NCBI RefSeq assembly: GCF_024195295.1
Contig: NZ_JAMFTH010000001.1
Coordinates: forward strand, 1,302,001 to 1,366,000
Source: Gilvimarinus xylanilyticus
Lineage (GTDB): Bacteria; Pseudomonadota; Gammaproteobacteria; Pseudomonadales; Cellvibrionaceae
Direction of reading: 5' to 3'
Length of the DNA: 64,000 bases
Made by a program: the position numbers and the translations under genes. Below are positions 35,186-47,200 of the stretch, piece by piece (within the stretch, counting starts at the first letter, position 1; each line of letters begins with the position of its first letter). A model generated the notes under the pieces. The model saw nothing but the letters and a program-made list of their open reading frames with translations, had not been told where the DNA came from and made no database searches.

Positions 35186-36586
35186 TCAGCTGCGACTGGT
35201 ACGGTTGGTACCATCGAGAGCGGCCAAGCGATACGCCTCGGCCATGGTGGGATAATTAAACGTGGTGTTGAGAAAGAAGTTGATATTATTCCCCTCCCCC
35301 GGTTGACTCATAATGGCCTGGCCAATATGGACAATTTCGGCCGCCTCGGCACCAAAGCAATGAACGCCGAGAAGCTGCCCTGTATCGACATGGAACAATA
35401 GCTTCAACATGCCCACATCTTCACCGCTGATTTGTCCGCGAGCGGTATTTTTAAATAGGCAGCGACCGACCTCGTAGGGAACCTTAGCCTCGGTCAGCTC
35501 GCGCTCGGTTTTACCAATTGAGCTGATTTCCGGCAAGGTGTAAATCCCGGTGGGAACACCGGCAACCTCTTGATAGGGCTTACCTAAAATTGCGGCGGCA
35601 AGGGCACGGCCCTGATCAAAGGAGGCACTCGCGAGGCTCGGCCAGCCCACCACATCGCCCACCGCGTAAACATTTTCTACCGCCGTTTGGTACTGCTCGT
35701 TAACGGTTAGGTTGCCGCGATGATCGGGCTCTAAGCCTATGGCTTGCAGATTGAGCTTGTCGGTATTCCCGCTGCGGCCGTTACACCACAAAAGTGCATC
35801 GGCAGTAATGCGTTTGCCCGACTCTAAATACAGAGTGACGCCGCGCTCGTTCGCCTCAATTTTTTCGTAGGTTTCGCTGTGCCGAACCCGCACACCGTTA
35901 TCGCGCAAGTGGTAGCTAAGCGCATCGGAAATTTCATCGTCCAAAAACGAGAGTAAACGATCGCGGTTGTTAATTAAATCAACCTTGACCCCCAGACCTG
36001 AAAAGATAGAGGCATACTCACAACCAATCACCCCGGCCCCGTACAAAATAATATGACGCGGTGAATGCGCCATTTCTAAAATGGTGTCGGAGTCATAAAT
36101 GCGGGAGTGTTCAAAATCAATATCCGCGGGCCGATAGGGACGCGAACCGGTCGCGATAATTATTTTATCCGCGGTAATAACCTCGTCGCGCGCACCGTCG
36201 AGTAGTGCTATGGATACAGTGTGCTCATCGATAAAACTGGCAAACCCCGAATACAGCTTGACGCGGTTGCGCACATAAAAATCGGTATGCAACTCTACCT
36301 GCTTGGGAATAACCGCGTTAGCGGCCGCCAGAACCCGCGGATAGGTAAGACGCCAAGTCTCGCCCGTTTCGCGAAACAAATTGCCAGTTTTAAACTGAAT
36401 GATCTGCTTGACCGCATGGCGCAATGACTTGGAAGGTATTGTGCCTTTGTGGGCGCAATTACCGCCCACGGTCGATCGCCCCTCAACCACAGCGACTCTT
36501 TTTCCCGCTTTGGCCGACGCCATTGCCGCACTTTCCCCAGCCGGACCGGAACCAATAATCAGTACATCTACATCGTATTTTGCCAC
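35186..36586 (-). CDS. sthA: Soluble pyridine nucleotide transhydrogenase
   Basis: 466 residues from GTG 36586 (GAGGGG upstream). A flavoprotein of the disulfide-reductase fold with FAD motif [12 protein letters not shown]. It lacks the CxxxxC redox disulfide: the stretch [16 protein letters not shown] has only one cysteine, as in SthA/UdhA rather than lipoamide dehydrogenase. NAD(P)-binding [13 protein letters not shown]. It equilibrates NADPH with NAD+. Confidence 0.94.
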   Translation of the reverse strand: MAKYDVDVLIIGSGPAGESAAMASAKAGKRVAVVEGRSTVGGNCAHKGTIPSKSLRHAVKQIIQFKTGNLFRETGETWRLTYPRVLAAANAVIPKQVELHTDFYVRNRVKLYSGFASFIDEHTVSIALLDGARDEVITADKIIIATGSRPYRPADIDFEHSRIYDSDTILEMAHSPRHIILYGAGVIGCEYASIFSGLGVKVDLINNRDRLLSFLDDEISDALSYHLRDNGVRVRHSETYEKIEANERGVTLYLESGKRITADALLWCNGRSGNTDKLNLQAIGLEPDHRGNLTVNEQYQTAVENVYAVGDVVGWPSLASASFDQGRALAAAILGKPYQEVAGVPTGIYTLPEISSIGKTERELTEAKVPYEVGRCLFKNTARGQISGEDVGMLKLLFHVDTGQLLGVHCFGAEAAEIVHIGQAIMSQPGEGNNINFFLNTTFNYPTMAEAYRLAALDGTNRTSRS

Positions 36587-36682
36587 TCGCTATCCCCTCT
36601 TACATCGTTGGGGTACGCCACTCTCTATCGGAGCTTACATACCTGTTTCGTGAGCATTGTTGTACCGGGCACCACCCGCGCG

Positions 36683-36931
36683 TTAGCGCGGACGGGTCGC
36701 GTCAACCGCCAAATCCTGGTTGGCGGTTTTCGCACTGTTCTCTTCGCTGTTAATGCTTTCGCACTTGGCTTCGTCGCCACCGCACAGCTCGCAGGTGTAA
36801 TCTTTCTCCCCTAAAGCCTGGCCCACACCACCACAGGATCCGCTAAGCGGTTTGCGGCCAAAAATAACGCCCACGGCCATACCCGCTACAACCAGCAGCA
36901 TGACACACAGTGCAACCATAAACATCGCCAT
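36683..36931 (-). CDS. nqrM: Na+-NQR maturation protein NqrM (DUF539)
   Basis: 82 residues with one transmembrane helix and the cysteine cluster SCGGVG (C33), CELC (C47, C50) and C57, which matches NqrM. NqrM is needed to deliver iron for the membrane-embedded Fe site of Na+-NQR. It lies 14 bp after apbE in the nqr locus. ATG 36931 follows GGGAGG. Confidence 0.93.
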   Translation of the reverse strand: MAMFMVALCVMLLVVAGMAVGVIFGRKPLSGSCGGVGQALGEKDYTCELCGGDEAKCESINSEENSAKTANQDLAVDATRPR

Positions 36932-36945
36932 AAGTACCTCCCGCC

Positions 36946-37998
36946 CTAGGGGGCGTATTGCGAAAAAGTAACAGAGTGTTGGTCGCTAAAACCATCTCCA
37001 TCTTTGACAATCATATACACCGCCAGTTGCTCGGCATTCGCCAACTCCAGCGCTTTTTCGGGCCCCAGAACATTCAACGCTGTAGCCCAGGCATCTGCTT
37101 GCGCGGCTGTGTCCGCTATAACTGTCACCGAAGCCAGATTGTGGGTAATCGGACGCCCGGTTTTAGAATCAATGGTGTGGGAATAACGCACTCCATCGAC
37201 CTCAAAATAGTTGCGATAATCTCCCGAGGTGGCAATCGCTTTGTTTTGTAGCGCCACCGCCAAGCGAGCACTGCCGCCAAGACTTGTGGGTTGCTCGACC
37301 GCAATACGCCAAGGCGTGCCCCGGGGGCTGACGCCCGCGACTCGAACCTCGCCGCCAATTTCGACCATAAAGTGGTCAAAACCACGCTTTTGCAGAATCT
37401 CGGCCAACCAGTCCACACCATAGCCCTTGGCAACGGCCGACAAGTCGACAAAAATAGGCGCGGTGCGACGGGCGCGGGTGACATCCAATTGCAGCTTGTC
37501 GTGGCCCGTTAGAGCCAGCGCCTGAGCCAGCTCATCGTCCGAGGGCACCTCCTCGGGACGCATTTGTGGACCAAAACCCCACAAATTAACCAGCGGCCCC
37601 ACGGTAACATCAAACGCACCGCTCGATCGCTCGCTGATATCTTCGCTGATCGCCAGCACCTCCATCAGCGGCTCGGACAACTCCATCCACTGATCGATTG
37701 GCGCGTCATTAAAGCGCATCAACTCAGAATCATCGATATAGGTCGACATCAACTGATTGATAGTTTCCAGTTCGTCGTCGATGGTTTTTTGCAGTTCATC
37801 GCGATCAAACTCAAAGTGCTCACCTTCATCAGCCACCAGAGTTATATGATAACTAGTGCCCATTGTAGGACCGCTAATTTTGACCGCTTCGCGGGGTTCA
37901 GCACCGGGGTTGCAACCGGCAATTAAGCTACTTACAAACAAAAACGAGGCTAGGAATACCAGCCTCGTTTTTGTTATTGCTTTTGGGGCAAATATCAT
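36946..37998 (-). CDS. apbE: FAD:protein FMN transferase
   Basis: 350 residues from ATG 37998, with a lipoprotein signal peptide ending SLIAGC. The mature ApbE domain has GPTMGTSYHITL, FDVTVGPLVNLWGFGP and SHTIDSKTGRPITHN. It links FMN covalently to threonine of NqrB and NqrC in the periplasm. The start overlaps the 3' end of nqrF by a few bases in the longest frame; the chosen start lies 8 bp after it. An intrinsic-terminator-like hairpin sits within codons of its signal peptide. Confidence 0.93.
   Translation of the reverse strand: MIFAPKAITKTRLVFLASFLFVSSLIAGCNPGAEPREAVKISGPTMGTSYHITLVADEGEHFEFDRDELQKTIDDELETINQLMSTYIDDSELMRFNDAPIDQWMELSEPLMEVLAISEDISERSSGAFDVTVGPLVNLWGFGPQMRPEEVPSDDELAQALALTGHDKLQLDVTRARRTAPIFVDLSAVAKGYGVDWLAEILQKRGFDHFMVEIGGEVRVAGVSPRGTPWRIAVEQPTSLGGSARLAVALQNKAIATSGDYRNYFEVDGVRYSHTIDSKTGRPITHNLASVTVIADTAAQADAWATALNVLGPEKALELANAEQLAVYMIVKDGDGFSDQHSVTFSQYAP
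37938..37974 (-). terminator. Terminator-like hairpin inside the apbE signal-peptide codons
   Basis: AAAAACGAGGCT (37940-37951) and AGCCTCGTTTTT (37961-37972) pair around a 9-nt loop and flanking bases extend the stem to about 14 bp. On the coding strand the stem ends in TTTTTGTTTG, a good U-tract. It lies 32-68 bp downstream of the nqrF stop and within the reading frame of apbE. Confidence 0.7.
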
Positions 37999-38005
37999 CG
38001 CTTGA

Positions 38006-39226
38006 TTAACCACCAAAGTCATCGAGCATAATATTTTCGTCTTCCACACCCAAATCGTGCAGCAGCTTAATAACCGCAGCGTTCATCATCGGTGGCCCAC
38101 ACATGTAGAACTCACAGTCTTCCGGCGCCGGGTGATCCTTCAAGTACTCTTCGTAAAGCACGTTGTGGATAAACCCGGTCAAGCCTTCCCAGTTGTCTTC
38201 AGGCTGAGGGTCAGACATGGCTACATGCCATTCAAAATTGTCGTTCTCTTCAGCCAGCATGTCGTACTCGTCCTGATAGAACAGCTCTTTGAGCGAGCGA
38301 GCGCCATACCAGAATGAAATTTTACGCTTACTATTCAAACGCTTCAGCTGATCGAAGATGTGCGAGCGCATAGGCGCCATACCGGCACCACCACCCACAA
38401 AGACCATTTCCGCATCAGTGTCTTTGGCAAAGAACTCACCGAAGGGACCGAACACAGTAATCGTATCGCCCGGCTTCAGGTTAAAGACATAGGTGGACAT
38501 AATGCCCGGCGGAATGTCTTTAGAGCCAGGAGGCGGAGTCGCAATACGGATGTTGAACTTAACCAGACCTTTTTCTTCCGGGTAGTTCGCCATTGAGTAA
38601 GCGCGCTGAACCGTTTCGGTGCTCTTGGCCTTGATGTTAAAGAAACCAAAACGCTCCCAGTCACCGCGGAATTGCTCTTCAATATCAAAATCAGAGAAAC
38701 TGATATCGTAGGGCGGACACTCCAGCTGCACGTAACCGCCAGCGCGGAAGTCTACGTTCTCACCTTCGGGCAGCTTCAGGGTCAGCTCTTTAATGAAAGT
38801 GGCCACGTTGGGGTTGGACTCAACGGTACACTCCCACTGCTTAACTCCGAAGACATCCTCAGGCACTTCCACCTTCATGTCCTGCTTAACCGGCGTCTGA
38901 CAAGACAGGCGCCAGCCTTCTTTGGCTTCACGCTTGGTAAAGTGGCTCTCTTCGGTGGGCAGCATAGAGCCGCCCCCTTCGCTTACCACACAGCGACACT
39001 GGGCACAGGTACCACCGCCACCGCAAGCAGAAGGCAAAAACAAACCAGCATTCGACAAAGTTCCCAGCAGCTTGCCGCCAGCGGGTACTGTCATGGTTTT
39101 TTCGCCGTTAATATCGATAGTCACGTCACCCGACGCCACCAATTTTGCACGCGCACTCAGGATCACAAACACCAGCGCGAGCACGATGACTGTGAACATG
39201 ACTACACCAAGAATAATCTCGCTCAT
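38006..39226 (-). CDS. nqrF: Na+-NQR subunit F
   Basis: 406 residues. N-terminal membrane helix, [2Fe-2S] ferredoxin domain with C68, C74, C77 and C109, then the FAD domain ([11 protein letters not shown]) and NADH domain ([11 protein letters not shown]). It is the NADH-oxidising entry subunit. Start ATG 39226 after GAGGAT. Confidence 0.97.
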   Translation of the reverse strand: MSEIILGVVMFTVIVLALVFVILSARAKLVASGDVTIDINGEKTMTVPAGGKLLGTLSNAGLFLPSACGGGGTCAQCRCVVSEGGGSMLPTEESHFTKREAKEGWRLSCQTPVKQDMKVEVPEDVFGVKQWECTVESNPNVATFIKELTLKLPEGENVDFRAGGYVQLECPPYDISFSDFDIEEQFRGDWERFGFFNIKAKSTETVQRAYSMANYPEEKGLVKFNIRIATPPPGSKDIPPGIMSTYVFNLKPGDTITVFGPFGEFFAKDTDAEMVFVGGGAGMAPMRSHIFDQLKRLNSKRKISFWYGARSLKELFYQDEYDMLAEENDNFEWHVAMSDPQPEDNWEGLTGFIHNVLYEEYLKDHPAPEDCEFYMCGPPMMNAAVIKLLHDLGVEDENIMLDDFGG

Positions 39227-39241
39227 GTGTATCCTCGCTGA

Positions 39242-39850
39242 TTACAGATCAATACCGCCGAAGGACATAAAGCCCAGCGACATGAGTCCTACGGTGATGA
39301 AAGTAATGCCCAGACCGCGCAGGCCGTCGGGAACATCGGAGTACTTCATCTTCTCGCGAATACCCGCCAAGGCGGTAATGGCCAGCGCCCAGCCCACACC
39401 GGAGCCCGCGCCGAACACCACACTCTCGGCAAAGTTGTAATCGCGCTCCACCATAAACAGCGAGCCACCCAGGATGGCGCAGTTTACGGTAATCAGCGGC
39501 AGGAACACGCCCAGCGCGTTGTACAGCGCGGGAACGTATTTATCCAGAACCATCTCCAGAATCTGTACCAGGGCGGCAATGACACCAATGTAGGTAATCA
39601 GGCCCAAAAAGCTCAGATCCACATTGGGCAAGCCGGCCCAGGCCAGCGCGCCATCGGCCAGTACATAGGTGTACAGCAGGTTATTGACCGGCACGGTAAT
39701 GGTCTGCACCACAACCACGGCAATACCCAAGCCAAAAGCGGCGCCAATCTTTTTAGAGATGGCCAAAAAGGTACACATGCCCAGGAAGAAAGCCAGGGCC
39801 ATGTTGTCGATAAAAATCGACCGGATAAACAGGCTTAAATAAGCTTCCAC
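39242..39850 (-). CDS. nqrE: Na+-NQR subunit E
   Basis: 202 residues, six transmembrane helices, GTG start at 39850 right after the nqrD stop. Half of the NqrD/E pair that holds the membrane iron centre (cysteine in FFLGMCTF and NCAILGG). Confidence 0.96.
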   Translation of the reverse strand: MEAYLSLFIRSIFIDNMALAFFLGMCTFLAISKKIGAAFGLGIAVVVVQTITVPVNNLLYTYVLADGALAWAGLPNVDLSFLGLITYIGVIAALVQILEMVLDKYVPALYNALGVFLPLITVNCAILGGSLFMVERDYNFAESVVFGAGSGVGWALAITALAGIREKMKYSDVPDGLRGLGITFITVGLMSLGFMSFGGIDL

Positions 39851-39852
39851 GA

Positions 39853-40515
39853 TTAGGCCTCCTTCGGTAGTGGCTTGGTGTTAGGTGCCATTTTGTAGTC
39901 GACCTCTTCCACCTGGTCTTTTTTCCAGGCGCGGATGCCCCAGATAAACAGACCGATCAAGAAGAAGGCGCTGGGTGGCAACAGCAGCATACCGTTGGGG
40001 ACGTACCAGCCGCCCTCGGTAGCCAGCGGCAAGATTTGGTAACCGTAAAGGCTCCCGGTACCGAACAGCTCGCGGATAAATGCCAGGCCCAGCAAGATGG
40101 CGCTGTAACCAAAACCGTTACCCACACCGTCTAAAAAGCTCGGCAGAGGAGGGTTTTTCATGGCAAAGGCTTCGGCGCGGCCCATCACAATACAGTTAGT
40201 AATAATCAGGCCCACAAATACCGACAGCTGCTTGCTGATCTCGTAGGCAAAAGCCTTAAGCACCTGATCCACCACAATCACCAGCGAGGCGATAATGGTC
40301 ATCTGGATAATAATCCGGATGTTACCCGGGGCGTGATTTCGCACCAGCGATACGAACAGGTTCGAGAAAGCGGTCACCGTAGTCAGTGCAATACACATAA
40401 CCACTGTCACTTTCAAACTGCTGGTAACGGCCAGCGCCGAACAGATACCCAAAATTTGCAGTGCAATCGGGTTGTTCGAGAAAATCGGCGCAAATAAAAG
40501 CTCTTTCACTTTCAT
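39853..40515 (-). CDS. nqrD: Na+-NQR subunit D
   Basis: 220 residues, six transmembrane helices; cysteines in GICSALAV and TNCIVMGR correspond to the iron ligands shared with NqrE. Starts 4 bp after nqrC. Confidence 0.96.
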   Translation of the reverse strand: MKVKELLFAPIFSNNPIALQILGICSALAVTSSLKVTVVMCIALTTVTAFSNLFVSLVRNHAPGNIRIIIQMTIIASLVIVVDQVLKAFAYEISKQLSVFVGLIITNCIVMGRAEAFAMKNPPLPSFLDGVGNGFGYSAILLGLAFIRELFGTGSLYGYQILPLATEGGWYVPNGMLLLPPSAFFLIGLFIWGIRAWKKDQVEEVDYKMAPNTKPLPKEA

Positions 40516-40519
40516 GGTC

Positions 40520-41302
40520 TTAGGCCTCCCCTTTCTTAAGGTTGGTCAAAAACGGCTCATAGCCCTGTTCACCTAACCAGAACTGAACCAAGTTGCCGAC
40601 ACCGCGACTAGTCAAAGTGGCGCCCGACAAACCATCAACCTTGTGCTCGGCATCTTTGGTATCCGGGCCTACGGCACCTTTAATCACCGTCAGTTGAGCA
40701 TTACCCTCTTCGTCGTAAACCTCTTTACCTTCCCACAGCGATTTCCAGTTGGGATTGTCCACCTCGCCGCCCAGGCCTGGGGTTTCACCATGCTCGTAAA
40801 AACCTAAACCTTTCACAGTGTTCAAGTCTTTTTCCAGGGCCACAAAGCCGTAAAGGGTAGACCAAAGGCCGTAACCGCGCACCGGCAGAACAATGGTTTC
40901 CAGACCATTGTCACCTTCAATCAGGTAAACCAAAGCCACGTCTTCGCGACGGCCAATTTTGGCAATATCCTGATCGGCGCTTAAGTCTTCCGACATAGAC
41001 GGATCTTTCGCCGCTTTACGCTGCTCGTAATCGGCAGGGTTGATCTCGTCGGTATAAGTGCCGGAGTCAAGATCCACAGCGCGGGTGGTAACCCGCTGAT
41101 TGAAAACCTCATCCACACTCTTGCCATTCATCTGATCGGTCAGACCGGCGGCGGCGAGAATGTTGCGCTTAAAGTCCAGTGATTTGTTCACTTCCTGCAC
41201 GGGGCGCAGGTACACGGCAGCGGTAGAAACCACCACCGAGCAGACGATACACAGCAAAATGGTGACTGTGAGCGTCTTTTTGATGGAATCGTTATTAGCC
41301 AC
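40520..41302 (-). CDS. nqrC: Na+-NQR subunit C
   Basis: 260 residues from GTG 41302, seven bases after GGAGG and 7 nt inside the nqrB end. One N-terminal helix and a periplasmic FMN-binding domain; the flavinylated threonine is in [10 protein letters not shown]. The frame continues upstream but family proteins begin at ANNDSIKKT. Confidence 0.95.
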   Translation of the reverse strand: MANNDSIKKTLTVTILLCIVCSVVVSTAAVYLRPVQEVNKSLDFKRNILAAAGLTDQMNGKSVDEVFNQRVTTRAVDLDSGTYTDEINPADYEQRKAAKDPSMSEDLSADQDIAKIGRREDVALVYLIEGDNGLETIVLPVRGYGLWSTLYGFVALEKDLNTVKGLGFYEHGETPGLGGEVDNPNWKSLWEGKEVYDEEGNAQLTVIKGAVGPDTKDAEHKVDGLSGATLTSRGVGNLVQFWLGEQGYEPFLTNLKKGEA

Positions 41303-42500
41303 GTGCCAACCTCCGCTTGATGTTTGCTCGTACAACCAGGTAATCAATCAGCGGGGCAAACAGGTTAGCAAACAAAATTGCCAACATCATGCCTTCGGGG
41401 AAGGCGGGGTTTACCACACGGATAATAATCACCATAAAGCCGATCAGGGCGCCGAACCAGTATTTACCGGTATCGGTCATAGACGCCGAAACTGGGTCTG
41501 TCGCCATAAAGATCATGCCGAAGGCAAAGCCACCGATGACCATATGCCAGTACCAGGGCAAGGCAGTCGCCGGGTTGCTCGAAGCATCGCCGGTGACATT
41601 AAGCAGCAGCGTAGTGGCGATCATACCCAGCATTACACCGGCGACAATGCGCCAGGAAGCAATACCCATCACCAGCAGCACAGCGCCACCGATAAAGATT
41701 GCCAGGGTTGACGTCTCGCCGATACTGCCCTGAATGTTACCCAGGAAGGCGTCCATCCAGGTGAACTGGCTGGTAATCGCGTCTACGCCACCTTGAGCGG
41801 CCACAGACAGCGCGGTTGCGCCGGTGTAACCATCCACGGTCGTCCACACACCGTCACCCGACATACTGGCGGGATAGGCGAAGAACAAAAACGCGCGGCC
41901 GGTCAGCGCGGGGTTTAAGAAGTTTTTACCGGTACCACCGAACACCTCTTTACCCAATACCACACCAAAGCTAATACCGAGAGCGGCGTACAGCAGTGGC
42001 AAATCTGGCGGGCAGATCAGCGCAAACAGTACCGAGGTCACAAAGAAACCTTCGTTGACTTCGTGACCGCGCACCGAGGCAAACAGAACCTCCCAGAAAC
42101 CACCGACAATAAACACCACCGCGTAAATCGGCAGGAAGTAAGCGGCGCCGTGCACCAGGCAATCCCAAATGCTATTGGGGTCAAAACCGGCAAAGGCGCT
42201 GATCAGCGCAATGCGCCAGCCCTCACCGGCTCCTGAACCCATCTCGGCGAGAATGGTGTTGGCCTGATGACCGACGTTGTACATGCCGAAAAACATAGCC
42301 GGAAACGTACAAATCCACACGGTAATCATGATGCGTTTCAGGTCGAGACCGTCGCGCACATGGCTGGTGGTTTTAGTTACATTGGCCGGGCGGAATAAAC
42401 CAGTGTCAATCGCCTCGTAAAGCGAATACCACTTTTCCAGCTTGCCGCCCTTGTGAAAACTCGGCTCGATTTTATCGAGATAATTACGCAAAAATTTCAT
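41295..42500 (-). CDS. nqrB: Na+-NQR subunit B
   Basis: 401 residues with about ten helices; covalent FMN threonine in [10 protein letters not shown], riboflavin site nearby. It is the main sodium-translocating subunit. Starts 3 bp after nqrA. Confidence 0.97.
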   Translation of the reverse strand: MKFLRNYLDKIEPSFHKGGKLEKWYSLYEAIDTGLFRPANVTKTTSHVRDGLDLKRIMITVWICTFPAMFFGMYNVGHQANTILAEMGSGAGEGWRIALISAFAGFDPNSIWDCLVHGAAYFLPIYAVVFIVGGFWEVLFASVRGHEVNEGFFVTSVLFALICPPDLPLLYAALGISFGVVLGKEVFGGTGKNFLNPALTGRAFLFFAYPASMSGDGVWTTVDGYTGATALSVAAQGGVDAITSQFTWMDAFLGNIQGSIGETSTLAIFIGGAVLLVMGIASWRIVAGVMLGMIATTLLLNVTGDASSNPATALPWYWHMVIGGFAFGMIFMATDPVSASMTDTGKYWFGALIGFMVIIIRVVNPAFPEGMMLAILFANLFAPLIDYLVVRANIKRRLARG

Positions 42501-42503
42501 ACC

Positions 42504-43847
42504 TTAACCCTCCAGCTCGATACGGGTGAGGTTGTCGCGCAAAATCGGGCCGTACTCGTACTTACCCGGGCAGACAAACGTACACAGAGCCAGATCATCT
42601 TCGTCCAACTCAAGGCAGCCAAGCTGCTGAGCGGTCTCGGTGTCGCCCACAATTAACGCGCGCAACAGCTGAGTGGGAAGAATATCCAGCGGCATCACCT
42701 TCTCGTAAGCGCCCACTGGCACCATGGCGCGCTCACTACCAAAGGTGGTAGTGGTGAAGTTAAAGCGCTTGGACGGCATCAACTTAGACAAATAGATGTT
42801 CATGACCGAGAAGAAATCGGTACCGGCGCGCAGGTAGTGCAGCATGGGGCGATCGTCACCCTCTTCCAGCACGCTTACCTGAGTGTGGTAGCGCCCCAAA
42901 AAGGCGTAGGGGCCGTTAGCGGTACGACCGCCGAATACCGAACCGGAAATCACACGGTTATGGTCGCCTTTCAGCTTACCGGCGGTCAGCTCGTCAAGGC
43001 TGGCGCCGACACGGGTGCGCACCAGAGCAGGCTCGTTAACCTGAGGCCCGGCGAGTGAAACCACACGTGAGGTTTCCAGACGCCCCTCGCTGAACAAAAT
43101 GCCCACGGCCACAACGTCTTGGTAGTTGATGGTCCAGACAAATTTAGTCGCGGTAACGGGGTCCAGATGGTGAATGTGCGTGCCGGCGTTACCCGCGGGG
43201 TGAACACCACCGAACTCGTGCACCTCAACCTGACCTTCAGCCTTAGCGGGAATACCCGCACCGCCGGCTTTACAGACAAATACTTTGCCTTCGGTCAGGC
43301 GCGTCAACACTTGCAGACCTTTCTGAAAGGCGTCTTCCTGGCCCTTCAAAACCACTTGCGGATCGGCCGCGAGCGGGTTGGTGTCCATAGCCGTGACGAA
43401 GATTGAATGGGGTTTGGCATCCAGTGCCGGAACCTTGCTGTAGGGGCGCGAGCGTAACGCTGTCCACAAACCCGCTGCATTCAGCTGGTCGCGAACCGCC
43501 TGGCCATCCAGCGAGCCGAGCTCACTGTCGCTGTAACTTTGAAAGCTCTCGCTGTCATCGCCTTCTACATCGATAACAACAGACTGCAGCATGCGGCGCT
43601 CACCACGGTTAATGGCGGCAATGGTGCCTGCTGCAGGAGCGGTGTATCTTACCCCTTCGGTTTTTTTATCGGTAAACAGAAGCTGTCCGAGCTTGACCTT
43701 ATCACCCACGGCTACTTCCATGGTCGGCTTCATGCCGTGATAATCTGGGCCAATGACTGCCACAGAGCGGGCCGCCGGCCCATCTTTGATAGTCTGCTCG
43801 GGCGCACCGGATATAGGTAAATCCAATCCCCGACGAATCTTTATCAT
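42504..43847 (-). CDS. nqrA: Na+-NQR subunit A
   Basis: 447 residues from ATG 43847 ([16 protein letters not shown]), the usual NqrA start, with AGAGA upstream. Soluble quinone-side subunit. First gene of nqrABCDEF-apbE-nqrM. Confidence 0.97.
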   Translation of the reverse strand: MIKIRRGLDLPISGAPEQTIKDGPAARSVAVIGPDYHGMKPTMEVAVGDKVKLGQLLFTDKKTEGVRYTAPAAGTIAAINRGERRMLQSVVIDVEGDDSESFQSYSDSELGSLDGQAVRDQLNAAGLWTALRSRPYSKVPALDAKPHSIFVTAMDTNPLAADPQVVLKGQEDAFQKGLQVLTRLTEGKVFVCKAGGAGIPAKAEGQVEVHEFGGVHPAGNAGTHIHHLDPVTATKFVWTINYQDVVAVGILFSEGRLETSRVVSLAGPQVNEPALVRTRVGASLDELTAGKLKGDHNRVISGSVFGGRTANGPYAFLGRYHTQVSVLEEGDDRPMLHYLRAGTDFFSVMNIYLSKLMPSKRFNFTTTTFGSERAMVPVGAYEKVMPLDILPTQLLRALIVGDTETAQQLGCLELDEDDLALCTFVCPGKYEYGPILRDNLTRIELEG

Positions 43848-44260
43848 ACGTCTCTGCCTAATCACTCGTTGGATTAATGACTTTGCACGGCTCATTTGCA
43901 AGCCGCAGTGTTGCGCTGGTGGTTGTCCAGCTGCTTCTATTGAGTTGAAGCTTTATCGATTAGACCGGCTGGCGGCAAGAGCGAATAGCGAAGAAGAATC
44001 GTTGGAAATATCCAATTCAAACACCGCGAAAACCGAAAAACACCCACTAAAAAGAGACTTTTTTCAGACACACTACGCCCAGCCAGCGTAAAAAATCGCG
44101 GCAATTATAAAGATCACCGCTGCTAAAGGCCAGTCTCGCGGCACATTTTTAGTGCCCTGCCCCAGCGTTGGGCAGACAAACCGCCGGTGCGACTACAGCC
44201 ACTTGGCAAACACGGGTACAATCGCCGACTCCGTTCACCCGCAAACCGACAAAGTTGCCC
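43848..44260. promoter_or_regulatory. Divergent nqrA-mfd intergenic region
   Basis: 413 bp without a convincing gene. A TATAAT is present on the minus strand (44104-44109), but no clear -35 accompanies it. Promoters for both divergent operons should lie here. Confidence 0.4.
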
Positions 44261-47200
44261 ATGACCCTTGCCGATCCTTTTGCCCTCGACGTATCCACCC
44301 GCCCCGGCGAGCGCCGCCAATGGGGGCAATTATCGGGCAGCGCCGCAGCCCTTACGCTCGCCAACGCCGCCCGCGCCCACCGGGGCCTGAGTCTGGTGGT
44401 GGTGAGCGATACCGCCGGCGCTCAGCGGCTGGAAGCCGAGCTGGCATTCTTCGCCCCCGAAGGCCTTGAGATTCTGCATCTGGCGGACTGGGAAACCCTG
44501 CCCTACGACACCATATCGCCGCACCAGGATATTATCTCGGAGCGCCTGCGCACCCTCTACCAGCTGCCCAGTGTTACCCAGGGCATTTTGGTGGTGCCAG
44601 TGACCAGCCTGCTGCAAAGACTGATGCCCAAAACCTATTTACTGGGCGGTAGCTTGATGCTGAAGGTGGGGGAATCACTTAACCCCGACACCTTGCGTCA
44701 CAACTTGACTCAGGCGGGTTACCGCGCCGTGGATACGGTGTACGAGCACGGCGAGTATGCGGTACGCGGCTCGCTGATTGATATTTTCCCCATGGGTAGC
44801 GAAACCCCCTTGCGCATTGACTTGTTTGACGATGAAATCGACTCGCTGCGCACCTTCGACCCAGACACTCAACTGACCGAAGAAAAAATAGAATCGCTGG
44901 AGCTTTTGCCCGCGCGGGAATTCCCGCTGGATAAAACTGGCATCAGCGCCTTTAAACAGCGCTGGCATCAGCGCTTTGATTCCGACCCCAGCGCCTGCTC
45001 GGTATACCGGGATGTGAGTGACGGCATCGCCCCTCCAGGCATTGAGTACTACTTACCGCTGTTTTTCGATCACTGCGACACACTATTCGACTACCTACCT
45101 GATAACACAGTAGCCTACACCATCGGCGACATCAACGAAGCCAGCGCGCGTTTTTTAAGCGAGCTAAAGGCCCGTTTTGACTCGCGCGGGGTGGACCCCA
45201 GCCGCCCCCTGTTGCGTCCAGAAGAGATCTATCTGCGCGAGGAAGAGCTGTTTTCCGGCCTCAAAGCCCTGAGTCGCACCGCCGCACAAGCGCACTCGCT
45301 GGCCGATGAGGCGGGCAACACCAACTTCGCCTTTTCCGCCCCACCCTCATTGCCAGTCCAGGCGCAAAGCGAACACCCTCTGACGGCCCTGGAAGCCTTT
45401 TTAATGGAGTTTAACGGCCGCGTTTTGTTCTGCGCCGAATCCGCTGGCCGCCGGGAGACCCTGCTGGAGCTATTGGGGCGCATTCGCTTGCACCCAGAGG
45501 AAACTGCCAACTGGCCGACTTTTATTGCCGATGACAGCAAAGTCGCCATTACCGTGGGCGCCATTGATCAAGGGCTTATTTGCCATCAGCCCAATATCGC
45601 CCTGATTACCGAAAGCCAGCTGTTCGGTGAGCGGGTGCAGCAAACCCGGCGCCGACGCCAAAGCCAGGAAAACGCCGACAATGTCGTCAAAAACCTAACC
45701 GAGCTTCAGGTGGGCGCCCCGGTGGTTCATATTGATCATGGCGTAGGCCGCTACCGCGGACTCGAGACCATCAGTATTGAAGATGAAACCAACGAATTTT
45801 TGATGCTGGAGTACGCCGACGAAGCCAAGCTGTATGTCCCCGTCACCAGCCTGCACCTTATTAGCCGTTACAGCGGCGCCGACGAGGCGGTAGCCCCCCT
45901 GCACAAGCTGGGCTCGGAGACCTGGGGTAAAGCAAAGCGCAAGGCCGCCGAACAGGTGCGCGACACCGCCGCAGAGCTACTGGACATCTACGCCCGCCGC
46001 GCCGCGCGCAAAGGCCTTGCCTTTGCCGACCCCAAGGCAGACTATCTCGCCTTTGCGGCGGGTTTTCCGTTTGAAGAGACTGCCGACCAGCAGCTCGCGA
46101 TCGACGCGGTGGTAAAAGACATGCTCTCGCCCCAGCCCATGGACCGACTGGTGTGCGGCGATGTAGGCTTTGGCAAAACCGAGGTCGCCATGCGCGCCGC
46201 CTTTGTCGCCGCCCACGCAGGCAAACAAGTGGCCATACTCGCCCCCACCACCCTGCTGGCACAGCAGCACTTTGAATCACTGAAAGATCGCTTTGCCAAC
46301 TGGCCTTTTACCATTGAAGTCATGTCGCGGTTTCGCACCAACAAAGAGGTGGAGGCCGTCAAAGAGCGTCTGGCCGAAGGCAAAATCGATATTGTGGTGG
46401 GTACCCACAAGCTGATTCAGCCGGATATTAAATACAAAGACTTGGGCCTTTTGGTTATCGATGAAGAACACCGCTTCGGGGTGCGTCAAAAAGACCAGCT
46501 GAAAAAGCTGCGCGCCGAAATCGATATTCTGACGCTCACAGCCACCCCTATTCCGCGAACCCTGAACATGTCTATGGCCGGTATTCGCGACCTGTCGATT
46601 ATCGCCACCCCACCGGCGCGCCGACTGAGTGTAAAAACCTTTGTGCGTCAGCACGATGACGCCGTTATTAAAGAGGCGATTCTGCGGGAAATTTTGCGCG
46701 GCGGGCAAGTGTACTACCTGCATAATGAAGTCAAAAGCATTGAGCGCACCGCCCGGGCCCTGCAAGAGCTGGTGCCCGAGGCGCGCATTGGCATTGGCCA
46801 CGGCCAGATGCGCGAGCGCGAGCTGGAAAGGGTCATGTCCGACTTTTACCACAAGCGCTTTAACGTCATGGTCTGCTCTACGATTATCGAAACCGGCATC
46901 GATATACCCAGCGCCAACACCATTATTATCCACCGCGCCGACAAATTCGGCCTGGCTCAGCTACACCAATTGCGCGGCCGCGTGGGCCGATCTCACCACC
47001 AAGCTTACGCTTACCTGTTAACGCCCGAGCGCCGCGCCATGACGGGCGATGCGATTAAGCGCCTGGAGGCTATCGCCAGCGCCGAAGATTTGGGGGCGGG
47101 CTTTACCCTGGCTACCCACGATATGGAAATCCGTGGCGCGGGCGAGCTGTTGGGCGACGAGCAAAGCGGACAAATTCAAACCGTGGGCTTTTCCATGTAT

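Noticed and set aside
36676-36695. CCGCGC/GCGCGG hairpin at the nqrM stop
   Set aside because: No U-tract, and the GC-rich pairing could be chance; not listed as a terminator.
45861-46280. Arg/Pro-rich minus-strand frame inside mfd
   Set aside because: Typical reverse-strand composition of a GC-rich gene; no support.
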